A stretch of 64,000 nt of DNA from Clonostachys chloroleuca (GCA_037952775.1 JBANAY010000003.1:34906001-34970000), one strand, 5' to 3'; counted from the stretch's first letter, positions 11,756-23,459 are shown. Notes: generated from the letters alone by a model not told the origin. Program-made: numbers and translations.

Positions 11756-12489
11756 ATTGGGGATAAGTATGTCTTTAAGAAATTCACACGAGCAACCGGA
11801 AATCCTTTCCTTGGTGATTCAGTGCAGTTTAGAAGGGAAGAAGGGATGGGCAAAAGTGTTGATCTACTGTGGAAAGAAAGAGCCTTCCTCGATCCCCGGG
11901 CGAGTAGATATCACATTAATTATCCATAGCCATGAAGCTTAATAATGTCGACCGGAACAACAAACTCCCCGCCGGTGGTGATTAGTTGATTAGTTGATGG
12001 TGTGACCAGATCCTCCCCGGAAGATGATACCAGAGCCAATGGCATTGGACACAGAACGACGAGGAGTTGGAAGACCCACCACATGCCGAGGTTGGCTGGA
12101 ATCCCAGACACTAGAACAGGGCACAAAGTGCATCAACTGGAAGACTAATTGTCTAATATGGCCATCGAATGTGAACTAGTGAGCATATTCGGGCAGACAT
12201 CTGCTGCGTACGCTTCAAGGATCTTCACGTCTGTATCTTGCACATCCGGCTGTTCCGACTTGCAATGTGAGGAGCATCACAGGGGAGGATCCGATTGAAT
12301 TCCGACTCCCTCAAATGTAAAAGAGTGTATGGATGTTTAAACGGCAGCATCAAGACCTGTTAATCTTACCAGCTTCAATTCTATTTTCTGTACCCATAAG
12401 CTTCTTCTGGACAGGAAAGACAGATATCAAGATTCAACATCACGGGCATAACTGACGGTACCCGGATCAGCGTCGAAAACAAAAGTGTC
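11756..12489. other. intergenic region
   Basis: No gene recognised. Short frames at 11920-12126 (minus) and 11510-11942 (plus) are overlaps or lack motifs. It should contain the promoter of the minus-strand oxidoreductase (upstream of 11755) and the 3' flank of the caspase-domain gene. Confidence 0.5.
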
Positions 12490-14489
12490 TCACAGCGCCG
12501 TATCAAAGTCCAAGCTCATGACTGTCCAGCTCTCTTCAACTGCAACTGGTTCTGAGGGCCGACCAGGACTCTCTCCAAATCCATGGTATGCATCCAGCTT
12601 CGGGAGCTGGAGGTTGTACATCCATGAAGGGTGAGACGTGATAAAGATTTTAAGAATGTCTTTACATGACGTGTCTCCGTTTTTCAGCATACCGTCGGGT
12701 ACCCTCATTTTGAACATCTTGCGTATCATTTTAGGGTATCCCGGACCATTCTTAGTTGCAATCTTGCTGAAGGTCTCGCTCAACGCATTTATCACTCCCC
12801 ACTGTGGTGAGAGGTTGTAGACAGACACGTATAAGTCGTGCGGGGCCTCGTTGCGAATGATTATTTCTGCCTTCTTATTGTGTCCGATGGAGATGACTTG
12901 AGACGTGTCAATTTGCCTCTTGCCACCTCCTATGCCAGTTGCATTGTCAGGTCTTTCAATGTCGACAAACACCTCAACCTGAAAAGAATTCTCAAACGTC
13001 TTGGGCGTTTCTGTATTTTTCAGCTCTTTGACATGATGAAATCGGACAAGGTGCTCTAGCAAATCGCTCATCTCGCGGATGTTGGGTTGCGAGCTATCCA
13101 GAGCGGGAATATTTGGGAATCTCTGCCCGTCCGAGCCTCGAAAAACAAAGAAGCCATCTTCAAGTTCCACAGACACAAAGAAAGCGCGAGATTTAGTATG
13201 CTCTGAACTCACGAATGCATCTAGAGAGCGCTTTCGCAATTCGAGCAGCCATGCATCGCCGCCAGGGACGCCGGAAGAGAGTTTGATAGGGAACTTCCGA
13301 AGAGCAGCTTGGGAGCGGATGATTGCCTTCCAACCCCAGCCCCGTAAGTTTTCCAAAGTCGCGTCGACCGTTTCCAAGACCGATTTGAAGGCTGTCGCTT
13401 TTGAAACACGCGCTATAATGCAATCTGGCCGAGCTTCTTCCGTTGTCGAAGTGGAAGCATAAAGTGCAAACTCATCACCATCGCTAATACCCTGGGCTTT
13501 TCCAACTTGGAGGAGTAGTCTGTTTCCCCCTTCTTCTGTCTTTACCTCAAAGTAAGTAGGATGGTATGGTGATGGCATCGAGCGGCGATGGGTAATAGAC
13601 CCTCCAAAAAATGGCAGAAGCTCGTTCCCGTAGAGAATAGGATGCTGTTTCAACCGGTTGTGTTCGAATCCGAAGCAGACCCGTGAATAAATATCGTTGA
13701 TATCACGATCTAGGTCCGAACGAGTTTTTAGTGTATCCAGAAGCAGGCGTGAAAGCTGCCCGTTATATTTCTCAATCCCGGGCAGTTTGACCTCTGCGGC
13801 TTCCTGGTCTGACCAGAGGCCACCAGGAGGGCATACTGGGATGTATTTCTGATTTTGAAGTCATACATCATGTCCACATCGCGCATGTTGCTCGCTGCAA
13901 ATGCCCGTTCAGGCAGGGAGGGCTCATCATAAAACCCGCTGGCTCTTGCGATATCAGGATCAGCTTGAATGCACCGAATTATCCCTTCGCGGTTGATATT
14001 TCCCGAGAAACAACAGTCAAGGACGAGAGTGACTTTGAGGCCGTGTTCGACCATGTCATTTATGTGCGTTGAGAGCAACTTTCCCCAGAAATATGTCTCC
14101 CTTCCGCGACTGTTGAGAAGAACTAGTCCCAGAGCACGACCATTTGGACCGTCCTTGTCTTCAAACGTCGTGCCGTGACAGGAAAAATGGATATATACGA
14201 AGTCGCCGGGCTTGGACTTTTCTGTGACTTCACGCAATGCCTCGAGAACATTCCAAGTGGTCGGCCATTGCTGTTTCTCCTCAATAGGGCCAGGGAAATC
14301 GAGGTCATTGCTGGCCGTTGCTGTAAAGGTATGCAGTTGGACTGATGGGATTGTCTCGGCAAAAAAAGCTTGGATTTCCAAGACATCATCGACCGCCCCG
14401 TTCAATGGCTGAGTTTCATACCAGTTGACCCCTACCAGGATTGCGTGGTGGGTGGGTGATGGTGGACGATCCATTATTTCAGCGCGCAA
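12490..14489 (-). CDS. caspase-domain (peptidase C14-like) protein, with one-base frameshift
   Basis: Caspase-fold protein with about 227 residues in the first frame and about 439 in the second, so near 666 residues in total. The N-terminal half carries the fold: AILVGVNWYETQPLNGAVDD near residue 16, the catalytic His105 in YIHFSCHG, and the catalytic cysteine in LVLDCCFSG (Cys160, or Cys159). The long C-terminal half has no domain I recognise. Around 13806 the frame breaks: YALLVASGQT is followed by QEAAEVKLPG in another frame. One extra C in a CC run restores it, and no splice pair fits. A second possible start lies at 14474. Fungal proteins of this class are metacaspase relatives tied to cell death or stress, but a function for this one is inference. 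It may be a pseudogene or misassembled. Confidence 0.72.
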
Positions 14490-14950
14490 GTGCTAGTTGT
14501 GTCCCGGATCTTCCAGCAGATGGGACGCGTTGGGTGGATGGAAGAAGAAGTGGTGATAAGCTATATGCGGGACAATTTCAGGGCGCAGCTTGAACTAGGG
14601 GGTGTGAGCGTTACGAGAAAAGAAAATATGACCGGTGTAGTCCTTCATCTACGACTGAACACCTCGCCCGTTGTTGCCAGCTTAGGCAAACCAAGTATCT
14701 CGTATCTCTACCTATAAGAGAAAGGCAGAAATGTTGGATTCGGGTCAAAGTCCCAGATCAGTTGGGTAATGTGATAGTGTCATTCACTTCTATTGGTGCT
14801 TATCACGTATATGTAGTCAGCAACATCAGTCCATCCCATTTGCCAAGGCAACTTTGCAGGCGGACCAAAGTGGTTCGCCCCCTCTCCTGTTCTTTCGAGT
14901 CGTTGGACATTGGATCCTCCGTCGTGAGAGCATCCGCGACTCCATGCCAC
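14490..14950. other. short intergenic region
   Basis: Lies upstream of the minus-strand caspase-domain gene, so it probably carries its promoter, and downstream of the small protein at 14951-15319. No further coding signal was seen. Confidence 0.5.
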
Positions 14951-15319
14951 CTAGAGAATCTGTATCTCGGATATTTGCACAGCGGCTCCCCCATTGACTT
15001 GTCTTCCGCTTGCATCGCATAATGTGCATGATAGAGGGGGAATCACTTTCTCGATATAATAAGGCCCCCGCTGGCCCTCGGGAGCCATATAAAGCACCTG
15101 ATCGCCGACGGCTGGCATCTACATAAGTCCGATTAGTAGGAGAGCGCATTAGGTCCACGGCCGGCTGGGGACACGAACCGATCCAGAGGCGGCGATATAT
15201 GGGCGCCCACCGGCGTCTTCATACTGAGGAGTCTGGGTACTATGCGGACAGCGTCAGTAAAATGAAGATATTGCGTATCAACTGGCAAGATGCTGAACTT
15301 ACTTCTGGGTGTCAGACAT
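14951..15319 (-). CDS. small 81-residue protein, Tudor/SH3-like beta fold likely
   Basis: Hidden by two introns. Exons are 15319-15303 (only 17 bases), 15239-15179 and 15118-14951. Introns have GTAAGT...CATAG and GTTCGT...CTACTAATC...TGTAG signals, and all phases agree. After about 26 polar residues comes a compact beta-rich stretch: VGDQVLYMAPEGQRGPYYIE, then SCTLCDASGRQVNGGAAV. I recall this layout (a 'G-P-Y-I' strand, then 'Y/C-T-L-C-D..G..V..G..V') from small fungal proteins with a Tudor- or SH3-like barrel, but I cannot name a function. There is no signal peptide, so it is probably intracellular. The splice signals and unbroken frame make the gene model fairly safe; the fold is a guess. 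Confidence 0.62.
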
Positions 15320-16276
15320 GGCTGCGAGGACAGAGAAACGTCTGAGTTATGTGATTTTTAGATGGAAGAAATTCGAAATAGAATGAAGAGGGTCAGCTGA
15401 GATCTACTTCTCCTCCTTCGTGAGCATGAAGCGCCTTGCATAAGACTACAAATCCTTTGGTACCCAACCAGCGCATCACTCAGCCTACTTCTCGGGAAAA
15501 TGAATATCCATGATTACTCCCATAGACCCCGCTTCGTATTCAGATAAGAAATAATATTAAACCCTAAGGAAGTTTCTAGAAGTTTTGCAATTGGCCTTGA
15601 TGGTCGACGAAATGGCAGGAAATGGATCACGACCACACCAAATGCAGACCCACAAACTGTATGATAAACTGTAGATCAATCAATACGTGCTATACACCTT
15701 CGCTTTACTTAATATATTATTGACTTGAACAAACAAGGTCGGAATAATGAAAAATTTGATCGTAAATCAAGGCCTTTCATGCATAAATAGAATGGCCATT
15801 ACTTGGTTGTAGATGCCAAGCAAATAGAGAAGCAGAGATCTCGACGAAGGAATTATTCTCTCTCAATGGGGGAATTCTCCAACCAAGTTCTCATAAAATC
15901 TTAGCGCTTGAGTTGAGAATAAATCCTGTTCTTCAATAGCAATGCCGATCTTGAGTGTGTTGGCCTTGCCTTGTTCTCAATTGAGACACCACTCTTCCCA
16001 TTCTCCGTAACATATGGTAAGTCACCACAAATGAGGCATATATCGGTCAATTTCGGCTTATGATATTACCATACCTATTAAACGTCACGGACAATTAAGC
16101 ATTTAGAAGGCCATATACACCTTGGCCGGGAGAACTTGGCTGGCTTATCTTAGAATATTGCTGAAAAACAGACCATTATTACGGTATTTGGCTCAAGATC
16201 ATTAACAGATAAAAAGTATAATATTCTTCTCAACAGGTAATTATAGAATTTTCAAATGTGCCGCTCAATTAGCTTA
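15320..16276. other. intergenic, AT-rich
   Basis: No gene seen. The first 100 bases are the likely promoter and leader of the minus-strand small protein. The rest is AT-rich with stops in all frames. Confidence 0.5.
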
Positions 16277-16968
16277 TTATTGAGCCTGCTTTGCAGCAAT
16301 AGCCTTTTGGAACAGGGTCAGATCAAGTGGAATCCTCTCTCCCATCCATATAGCTCGCTGAGTATGATCTCGCAGCTCCGTGACAATGCTATCCACGCCG
16401 GGGTCCTCTGAATTTGGATGAATCAATGCCGAAAGCGGTCCTCTCCAAATACTTAGCCACGGAATGAATGCGCCGAACTGCGCGGGTGTGAAAAGGTTAA
16501 CCTCAAACATGGCTATCGGATGAGGACCAACAGGCTTGTCCCAGAAACGGTAGATTCTCAGCTCGGGAACTGTGTTTTCTCGTCATCAGTCATCGGTTAT
16601 TCTTCGAAGTACATCGGAGTGATTTACTGACATTCTCGCCTGATTCTTTCCCACAAGGCTCGAGCATGCTTCGCCTGCTCTTCGTTGTTCTGGAAATAGT
16701 AAATGTGGATGTCGCTATCGGCGCTGCTGTTAGAAATTGACATGGTGTGTGATAACTTCAAGGAGGATTCTCACAAGCCGCCCCTCCTCCCATTGCTCAG
16801 CGGATCCGGGAACTCCTCATATGCCTTGCTTAAAGAATCGTTGGGCGGGTTCACGTAACTTTTCCCATCCTCGGCCTTCTCCTCCGGCAGAGGAGGCGCG
16901 TTCTCGTAACCAGTGAGGGGGAAAGGGTATGTGTACGCAGCGGTGTTGTAGGGATTAGGCTGTGCCAT
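16277..16968 (-). CDS. DOPA 4,5-dioxygenase-like protein
   Basis: Predicted extradiol ring-cleavage dioxygenase of the DOPA_dioxygen family, 193 residues. Exons are 16968-16775, 16726-16632 and 16569-16277. The N-terminal part carries NPYNTAAYTYPFPLTGYENA. The metal-binding region follows, with DIHIYYFQNNEEQAKHARAL, then RIYRFWDKPVGPHPIAMFEV, then SALIHPNS; its histidines (HIYYF, KHA, GPHP, IHP) are the expected ligands. The acceptor of intron 1 is a tandem CAGCAG, so forms with or without one extra residue are possible. No signal peptide. In mushrooms a relative makes betalamic acid pigments; in ascomycetes the catechol substrate is not known. A TATA-like box lies about 55 bases upstream. 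Confidence 0.85.
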
Positions 16969-17785
16969 TTTGTCTGAGGGAAGTGGATGATCTCAACAGA
17001 GTATCGCGGGATGACACGGATTTATAACCAGCAGCTGAAATGAAAGGGTCGAAATTTCTTGGAATTTTGACCAAAGCCTTCCCCGCATTCTCGAATCGAT
17101 TGATTCGTGCCTTTACTATTATTATTAATCTCCCGCGCGCTTGAGTTTATGGAGCACGCCATCTTTCACCACCCACCGGCCGATTGATAATCATCCCGCC
17201 GGAACGATTCCGAGGCCTTGGTGATGGATGCAATGGGACAAGACCTTGACGCCCAAGCAATTCTTTTTCAGTCTCTTCTTATCAAATAATCTAGATGCAA
17301 GTGTCTTCCAGCAGAAACCCTTCTTACCATTGTTGCTATGGGTGGTTCGTAAGACTGAGGGCAGCTAAAAGGGATGTCGATGAACCTCACTCTACATACG
17401 CCTCTCCAGACCAGCTAATACCAAAATGTTCCTCCTCCACAGAACCCTGGAATAGTTTATGGCCTATGAAGGGGGCTTTAAATGGTTTCTCCCAAACGCA
17501 ACATATCACACACATATTCTAGGCCCTCTCATATAAACGGCAACACAATAGATGGTGTTGATCGTGCAAAGTAACCATCTTTTGGTTCTAGGGTAGCTAC
17601 AAAGTAAGGCACAACCCGAATTTGCTCCGGCACCAATAAACAACAGGAGGGGGTACTACCTAAGTTAGGTAGAGTTTGGGCAGTTGGGCACACAAGGCTC
17701 ACCCAAACCTTCCTCTTCAACGCCGATTTCACATCTTCGTAAAGAACTCGAGGACATAAAGCTGAGTTGGCCCAGACGCGCAAGT
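16969..17785. other. intergenic region
   Basis: Carries the promoter of the DOPA-dioxygenase gene (TATA-like TTATAAAT on the minus strand at 17020-17027) and the region upstream of the dead RRM gene. No additional gene recognised. Confidence 0.5.
17020..17027 (-). promoter_or_regulatory. TATA-like box of the DOPA-dioxygenase gene
   Basis: Minus-strand TTATAAAT about 55 bases upstream of the start codon at 16968, a usual place for a core promoter element. Inferred from position and sequence only. Confidence 0.4.
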
Positions 17786-18928
17786 ATGGAGCATCTCAGC
17801 CGTGACGGTGAGGCTAGTGCTGGTCCTTCTGCCGTGGACCGAGAGCCAACTCGGGCGGCTCGCTCGAACAACTGGCGAGCCCGTGACTCAATCTCGCCAC
17901 CGAGGGATGATAGCTACAACAGTAGGAATTCTGGGAATGACAGGCGCACTAGAAACGACTACAATCAGGAGAGGCAGGGCGATGGAGGATATAGAAGCAA
18001 CAGGCGGGACTACGGTCGTCGAAACGATTGGGGTTTTCGTCAAGAGGATGGAGCTTCTTTCAGGTCGTCGAATAACGCAGCTCAAGGCTCGGACGCTATT
18101 GCAGAGGGGCGCCGTATTTACGAGGGAATATCCTCTATCTCGTTCGCCCAGAACAAATCTCGGAGGCGTTTGCGGCGCAAGGCTTTACCAACATTGATCA
18201 GATCCACATATCCATCGATCCGGTGACTGGGCGCAACCCGGGATACTGCTTCGTCGAGTTCGAGACGCGTGAGGTGGCAGATGATGCGATTTAACACATG
18301 TCCAGGGTCCCTATTGAAGGTCGGCCTCTGCAGACCGGTACTTGCCGCCCCAAGAAGCAGCAGCAGTCTGGGAGACAACACTACCCGCGGCCATCTCGCG
18401 ACCCTACATTTCAGAGGTGGGGAAATTGGGATGGTGAGGGTAGCCAGGGGATGGACGATGGGCAGGGCCCCGTTGGAGCTGAGGAGCATCTCGCTAATGT
18501 AGTGGACGATGACCAGCGCTGCAGAGTCTTTGTTGGCGGGCTCGATAATATGATAAATCAAGTGCAAAACGATGAAGAGCTCAGGGAGATTTTCAAGGAC
18601 TTCAAGGTGTAAGTGTTGATCACTTCTCTCGTTTATCCCAGCCATTGACCCGAAACCCCGTTAATGAGTTGGCTATAGTGTGGCTGTGAGCAAGAGAACT
18701 ACACCTCACGAGTCTACAAGAGCAAGGCCCGGTAAACACCATTATGCCTTCGTAGACTTGGAGACGCGTGAAGATGTGGCCTGGGCTATAGAGACCTTAG
18801 ACGGCACTTTGTGGCAAGGGTGCCGACTTAGGTTTCAGCCACCAGCCCGCATTCAAGATAGAATTGCTGAACGAGGCACAAGGTGGAAAGGCAGTGGCGA
18901 ACAAGATTTGGCAGATGGGTTTGAATGA
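17786..18928 (+). pseudogene. two-RRM RNA-binding protein pseudogene
   Basis: Remains of a nuclear cap-binding-like or SR-like protein with an Arg/Ser/Asn/Asp-rich N-terminus and two RNA recognition motifs. Exon 1 runs 17786-18608; an intron with GTAAGT and TATAG leads to exon 2, 18679-18928. RRM1 begins GRRIY, continues in a shifted frame as GNILYLVRPEQISEAF, then GRNPGYCFVEFETREVADDA. RRM2 has RCRVFVGGLDNM and, after the intron, HHYAFVDLETREDVAWAIE. Two lesions break it: a one-base loss near 18124-18126 in a GGG run, and an in-frame TAA at 18292-18294 that looks like CAA to TAA. The stop cannot be explained by a homopolymer miscall, so I call it a pseudogene. Confidence 0.72.
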
Positions 18929-19914
18929 GGCGAAGGGGCTGCAAGTTCTTTGGGTTTCGGCAAGAGCTTCGAGAGTTGGCCATTCAATCACACATGTTCT
19001 ATCTTCTCAGCTCATAGGTGGAATTATAATTGTTAAATCGAAAGTTTGTCAGGGTTAAGACGACAGTAGTTCGTCCGATGACACTCTAGAAGGAATTACT
19101 AACCCTGGCCGGCATTAGGGTCTACCTCCGGTAATTTGTAATTTGGGCCCAGCATCAATTCGATAGTGGCTCTGGCGAGAGAAAAGCGCCCCAAGGAGCA
19201 GCTAGAATACGGAATAAGAGAGAATGATCGCGGAGTATCGTGAGTCTAGAAGCAGATGCATGCTTGGCGTATAGACGGGCTATTAAACTCGGCAGCACGG
19301 GACGGACCTCTTGGTTCCGGCCTCACTCAAGCAGCCTAGCCGCTCTGATATATTCCACATTGCTTGGCATCTGGGCCACTTTGGATCGTGGTGTTATTAC
19401 TGAATGATAAGAATGGCCCACAGCTTGGTCTGATTCTTGCCGTCTAAGGTGAAGCGTGGTTTCATTTCCGATCTGACAGTCTGAAACGCAGATGGGGCTG
19501 GCAGTTGCCGTGCTTGCCGTGAAACCGCCCCCAGTGCTTTCTCGGTTGACTTTGCCGAGCCAAATTGCGGGAATCTGCTGGGCACTCTCCTGATTCGAGA
19601 TGCGCTCTGGGCGATTGTTCGGCTGACAGTTCCCGTTTTGAGCCTGGGACCGCCCCGGAGGCTGGACTCAATGCCGTGAAGGCCGTGCTCATGTTGCCAA
19701 GAATGGAGCATACGTAACCATACTAATGTTCGTCCGTTGTTGTCAAAGGATTTCATATATATATCATCACTTGGGCAGCTTCGTTTTCAGTTCTGAGAAG
19801 AGTCAACTCCACCAAGAATCTGGAATTCTTTGCTTAGATCTCCTCACTTTCGTTCATTCTCTTGTCATTCACTATTTGTACCTCGACGCTTTCGTCAATC
19901 CAACGTTCTCGAAA
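18929..19914. other. intergenic region upstream of endopolygalacturonase
   Basis: No gene recognised at 18929-19700. Minus-strand frames at 19397-19756 overlap each other and lack motifs. The last 200 bases are the promoter and leader of the endopolygalacturonase gene. Confidence 0.5.
19756..19764 (+). promoter_or_regulatory. TATA-like box of endopolygalacturonase
   Basis: TATATATAT about 155 bases upstream of the start codon at 19915, followed by a CT-rich leader. Inferred core promoter element. Confidence 0.4.
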
Positions 19915-21056
19915 ATGCAATACTCACTCGCTCTTCTCGGGGCCTTAGCCTCTGCTGGCTTCGCCAATGCTGCTGTCTTCCCTCGCGCCAGCTGCACCTT
20001 TACCGATGCCGCCTCTGCCATCAAGGGCAAGACTAGCTGCACCAGCATCATCCTCAAGGATATTGCTGTTCCCGCCGGTACTACACTTGATATGACTGGA
20101 CTCAAGTCTGGCACTCACGTAAGATACACATTTCCACTCATCCCTCGTATGGTCACCGTATTAAACTCGAAGCATTACAGGTCACCTTCCAGGGAAAGAC
20201 CACCTTTGGCTACAAGGAGTGGAGCGGACCTCTCATCTCCTTTTCTGGAAGCAACATCGTCATCGACGGTGCCTCGGGCCACTCCATTGATTGCGACGGC
20301 TCGCGATGGTGGGACAGCAAGGGCAGCAACGGTGGAAAGACCAAGCCCAAGTTCTTCTACGCTCATTCTTTGAAGGAATCCCAGATTTCCAAGCTCAACG
20401 TCCTTAACACTCCTGTTCAGGCATTCAGCATCAACACTGTGACCAACTTGGGTGTTTATGATGTTACCCTCGATAACTCCCTGGGCGACACCAAGGGTGG
20501 CCACAACACCGATGCCTTCGACGTTGGCTCCTCCACCGGCGTCTACATTTCCGGAGCTATCGTCAAGAACCAGGACGACTGCCTGGCTATCAACTCCGGT
20601 ACCAACATCACTTTCACCGGTGGCCAATGCAGCGGTGGCCACGGCCTTTCCATCGGCTCTGTCGGTGGCCGTTCCGACAACACTGTCAAGACTGTCCGTA
20701 TCCTCAACTCAAAGATCTCCAACTCTGACAACGGTGTTCGCATCAAGACCGTGTCCGGTGCCACTGGATCCGTCTCTGACGTCAAGTACGATGGCATCAC
20801 TCTTTCCAACATTGCCAAGTACGGTATTGTTATCGAGCAGGACTACGAGAACGGCAGCCCTACCGGCACCCCTACGTCCGGCGTCCCCATCACCGATGTG
20901 ACCATCAACAAGGTTACCGGCACCGTCAAGTCCTCCGGTACCAACGTATACATCCTCTGCGCGTCTTGCAAGAACTGGACCTGGACTGGTAACAGCGTCA
21001 CTGGCGGCAAGACTTCCACCAAGTGCAAGGGCGTCCCCAGCGGCGCGTCCTGCTAA
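19915..21056 (+). CDS. endopolygalacturonase (GH28)
   Basis: Secreted pectinase that cleaves alpha-1,4 bonds inside polygalacturonan. Exons 19915-20118 and 20181-21056 give 359 residues, a normal length for fungal enzymes. Residues 1-19 are a signal peptide, probably followed by a short propeptide. The right-handed beta-helix carries the family motifs: NTDAFDV with Asp179, QDDCLA with Asp200 and Asp201, [12 protein letters not shown] with His222, and VRIKT with Arg255 and Lys257. A run of cysteines near the C-terminus matches the conserved disulphides. It lies tail to tail with the GH45 endoglucanase, 176 bases apart, so a pectinase and a cellulase share one terminator region. Pectin-induced, glucose-repressed control is usual for the family but is not shown here. 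Confidence 0.96.
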
Positions 21057-21232
21057 ATTTTGGTTCTACTCATCATGCACAAACTATTTTTTCATTTCTA
21101 AGAAGATGTTCTTATGTATTTTAATGGGGTTATTGAAAGGCTCTGGTTAGGCTTGCCCACCCAGATTATTTACAAACAGGCAGGTGCCTAATAAATGACA
21201 CAAGATTTCCATCTGTGGAACCAACTCATATC

Positions 21233-22070
21233 TCATGCTGAAGGGAATTGTCCATCATCAGACCTCGTACATCCAGTGATTGACGTCAGCTCGGACGGAC
21301 ACCTGACCTGCTCAAAGTTGAAGTCTGGGTTGTCTGATCCCTTGAACCAGTCAAATCGCCAATAGCAGCCCTGCTTGAGTGCACTTGGCATTTGGTCGCA
21401 TTGGTCCCTTGATGTGACACCCCCATATCGCTCCCCAGGGATGCTGCCGTACTGCCTAGAGCAGCCGTCGAACGCTCCAACACCGCCACCAGGCATAAGA
21501 ATGTCAAAGTGGTTGTTAGAGAGATCGTACCCGGTGTTGGTTGATTGAACGACCATGACCTTTCCAGAAGCAGGTCCGCTCGTGAAAGTCAACCTGGTGT
21601 AGTGAATATTAGCTTCTGAGAAATGAAGCATATGGCGCAGAGGGGAAGACGTACTTGTAGCATGCACAGCACCAGCTAGACTCGCTGCCGCCATTGATAG
21701 CTGTGGCCGCGAAACCATAAGAGAGGTTATCGTTAACAGCCCAAGGCGCGTTGTTGGAACAAGTGTAAGCAACGCCTCCATCGCACGCACTCTTTGCGTC
21801 GACGTCGGACAGCGGCGAGTTGTTTGCGTCACAGGTTCGCACGGGAGATGACACTGAGGCCTTGCCGGACCAAGCACATGACGGCTTGCAGCAATCCCAG
21901 TACCTTCATACGGTTAGATGATCCCTCTTTGAATTATAGCACCGAACTTTTCCTTCAGTAGCTTTGGATAGGTGATGGTACCTTGTTGAGTGGCCAGAAC
22001 CGCTAGCAGCCAATGTCAGACTGGCCATGGATGCCAGGACAGAGACAACTTGAAGGGCAGGGGCCATCAT
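21233..22070 (-). CDS. endo-beta-1,4-glucanase (GH45), no CBM
   Basis: Secreted inverting endoglucanase that cuts internal bonds of cellulose. Exons are 22070-21982, 21903-21655 and 21593-21233, giving 232 residues. The introns have GTACCA...TGAAG and GTACGT...CACCAG boundaries, and phases agree. Residues 1-21 form a signal peptide (starting [20 protein letters not shown]; the second Met is an alternative start). The catalytic core has the family hallmarks [16 protein letters not shown] with Asp33 as base and [17 protein letters not shown] with Asp143 as the likely acid, plus many conserved cysteines (WCCACY). There is no linker or CBM1, so it is a single-domain form. It faces the endopolygalacturonase gene. 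Confidence 0.95.
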
Positions 22071-22191
22071 TTTGTTTTGAAAGAAGAATGATTTACGGTG
22101 TTGTTTATTCAAGAGTATAGAAATGGTGGTAGAGAGAAAGACCTTTGCTAAACAATGGCGATATCAAGAGGGCTTCTCTTCCTTTTATACA

Positions 22192-22199
22192 CGATATCG
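22192..22199 (-). promoter_or_regulatory. TATA box of GH45 endoglucanase
   Basis: Minus-strand TATAAAAG, 122 bases upstream of the GH45 start codon at 22070. Sequence and spacing fit a core promoter. Confidence 0.5.
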
Positions 22200-23451
22200 C
22201 AGGGGAGTGCTCCGCATAGCCCAGAATAGGTTACATCGTTTCACAAGGCTTTATTTACATGACTCCTGTCAATCGCCGTTCGGGATCGCGGCGCGTGAGG
22301 ATCATCTGCTTTCTTCTCCATAATATGCCGGCTCCTTGCAAGCCATCCCGGTCCGAACTGGCGGTGATTTCGGGGCGTGCTCCGGAGTGTTACCTTCGGA
22401 GCTCTCTCATCCGTACCTCATGAGATGAACGACTCACTCCTAGCCATACATGGTAAATCACGATGACGATGTCTGGATTTTACGTATCAAACACGGTTAA
22501 TATCCAGTTGGTCGGCCCGTTCGCCAAAAACCCATGTTACGAGAAGGGACTGGTGATTTACACCGCCTCTTCCTATTCACCGCTCAGTCTCTGGGCATCA
22601 TGCAAACAAATTTGGAGATTTGTGAAACTAACGGGCAGCGGGGGTAAGAGAGAGGCACGAGATGTTGTCTCAGCCTAGGCCTTCCTGGGTCATCTACAAG
22701 GATATCACGGAGTGTGACAACAGCTGCCATTCAAGGAAAGGTAGATTCCAGGAGAAACTAAATCTTTGCTATGGGGAAACCATGAATTGTGATAGCGAAC
22801 CTCGTTCACGGTCAGTGCTGTGGCGTTCGCATTTAGCAAAGTTTCATCAATTTTCGCAGCACCTGACCACCGTAAATTTCAATGCAGATGACCTTTGCCA
22901 AAGCAGCCGGGCGCATGTGCGAGTAAAGTGTGTAGTTGTAGATGTTGCTAAGCCACTTGATATTTTCTGTACCTCGAAGCTTCCCAACCAGTCGTGTTCC
23001 TTTTTCTTCACAGCCACAATATGCATATCGTCGCCGGCCTAAACTAAAACAAAAGTAAACTTCAAGCTCGTGCACGTTGGGAAATAAAGATTCCATTTTT
23101 GAATTTACCATCGACGAGTTGGTTTCAACTTGCATTTCCTCCCCTCACATATGCGCCGAAAGGAGCATGAAGTCAACTATAAAAATTTATGCGCCACCCG
23201 GAAACATTGTCTGGGTTTACTTTACGGTCATGCGAATATATCTTGAGTTCCGAGGGAGATTTTAGGAGATGGAATTATCAGCGTCGTGGCTTATTTTTAC
23301 TCTGAATTGGCTTTGTGTTGCTCACGGTAATGGTTATGCGTCGAGACAGAAGCAGAAGCTTAAGCGCATGAAGCTTTCCATTGTGTATTTTCTTTTTTTT
23401 TTCTTTTCTCTGTTCTGAGACTGAACTCAGATCCAAATTTCTATAAAAGCA

Positions 23452-23459
23452 TGGAGATT
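23452..23459 (+). promoter_or_regulatory. TATA box of the DUF7029-like secreted protein gene
   Basis: TATAAAAG about 190 bases upstream of the start codon at 23648, followed by a CA-rich leader with no upstream ATG close to the start. Confidence 0.5.

Noticed and set aside
17802..18197. Plus-strand 131-codon frame inside the RRM pseudogene
   Set aside because: It is the alternative frame of an Arg/Ser-rich coding region and has no RRM motif of its own.
22662..23135. Frames on both strands between GH45 and the DUF7029-like gene
   Set aside because: No motif, no signal peptide, no splice partners; consistent with promoter DNA.
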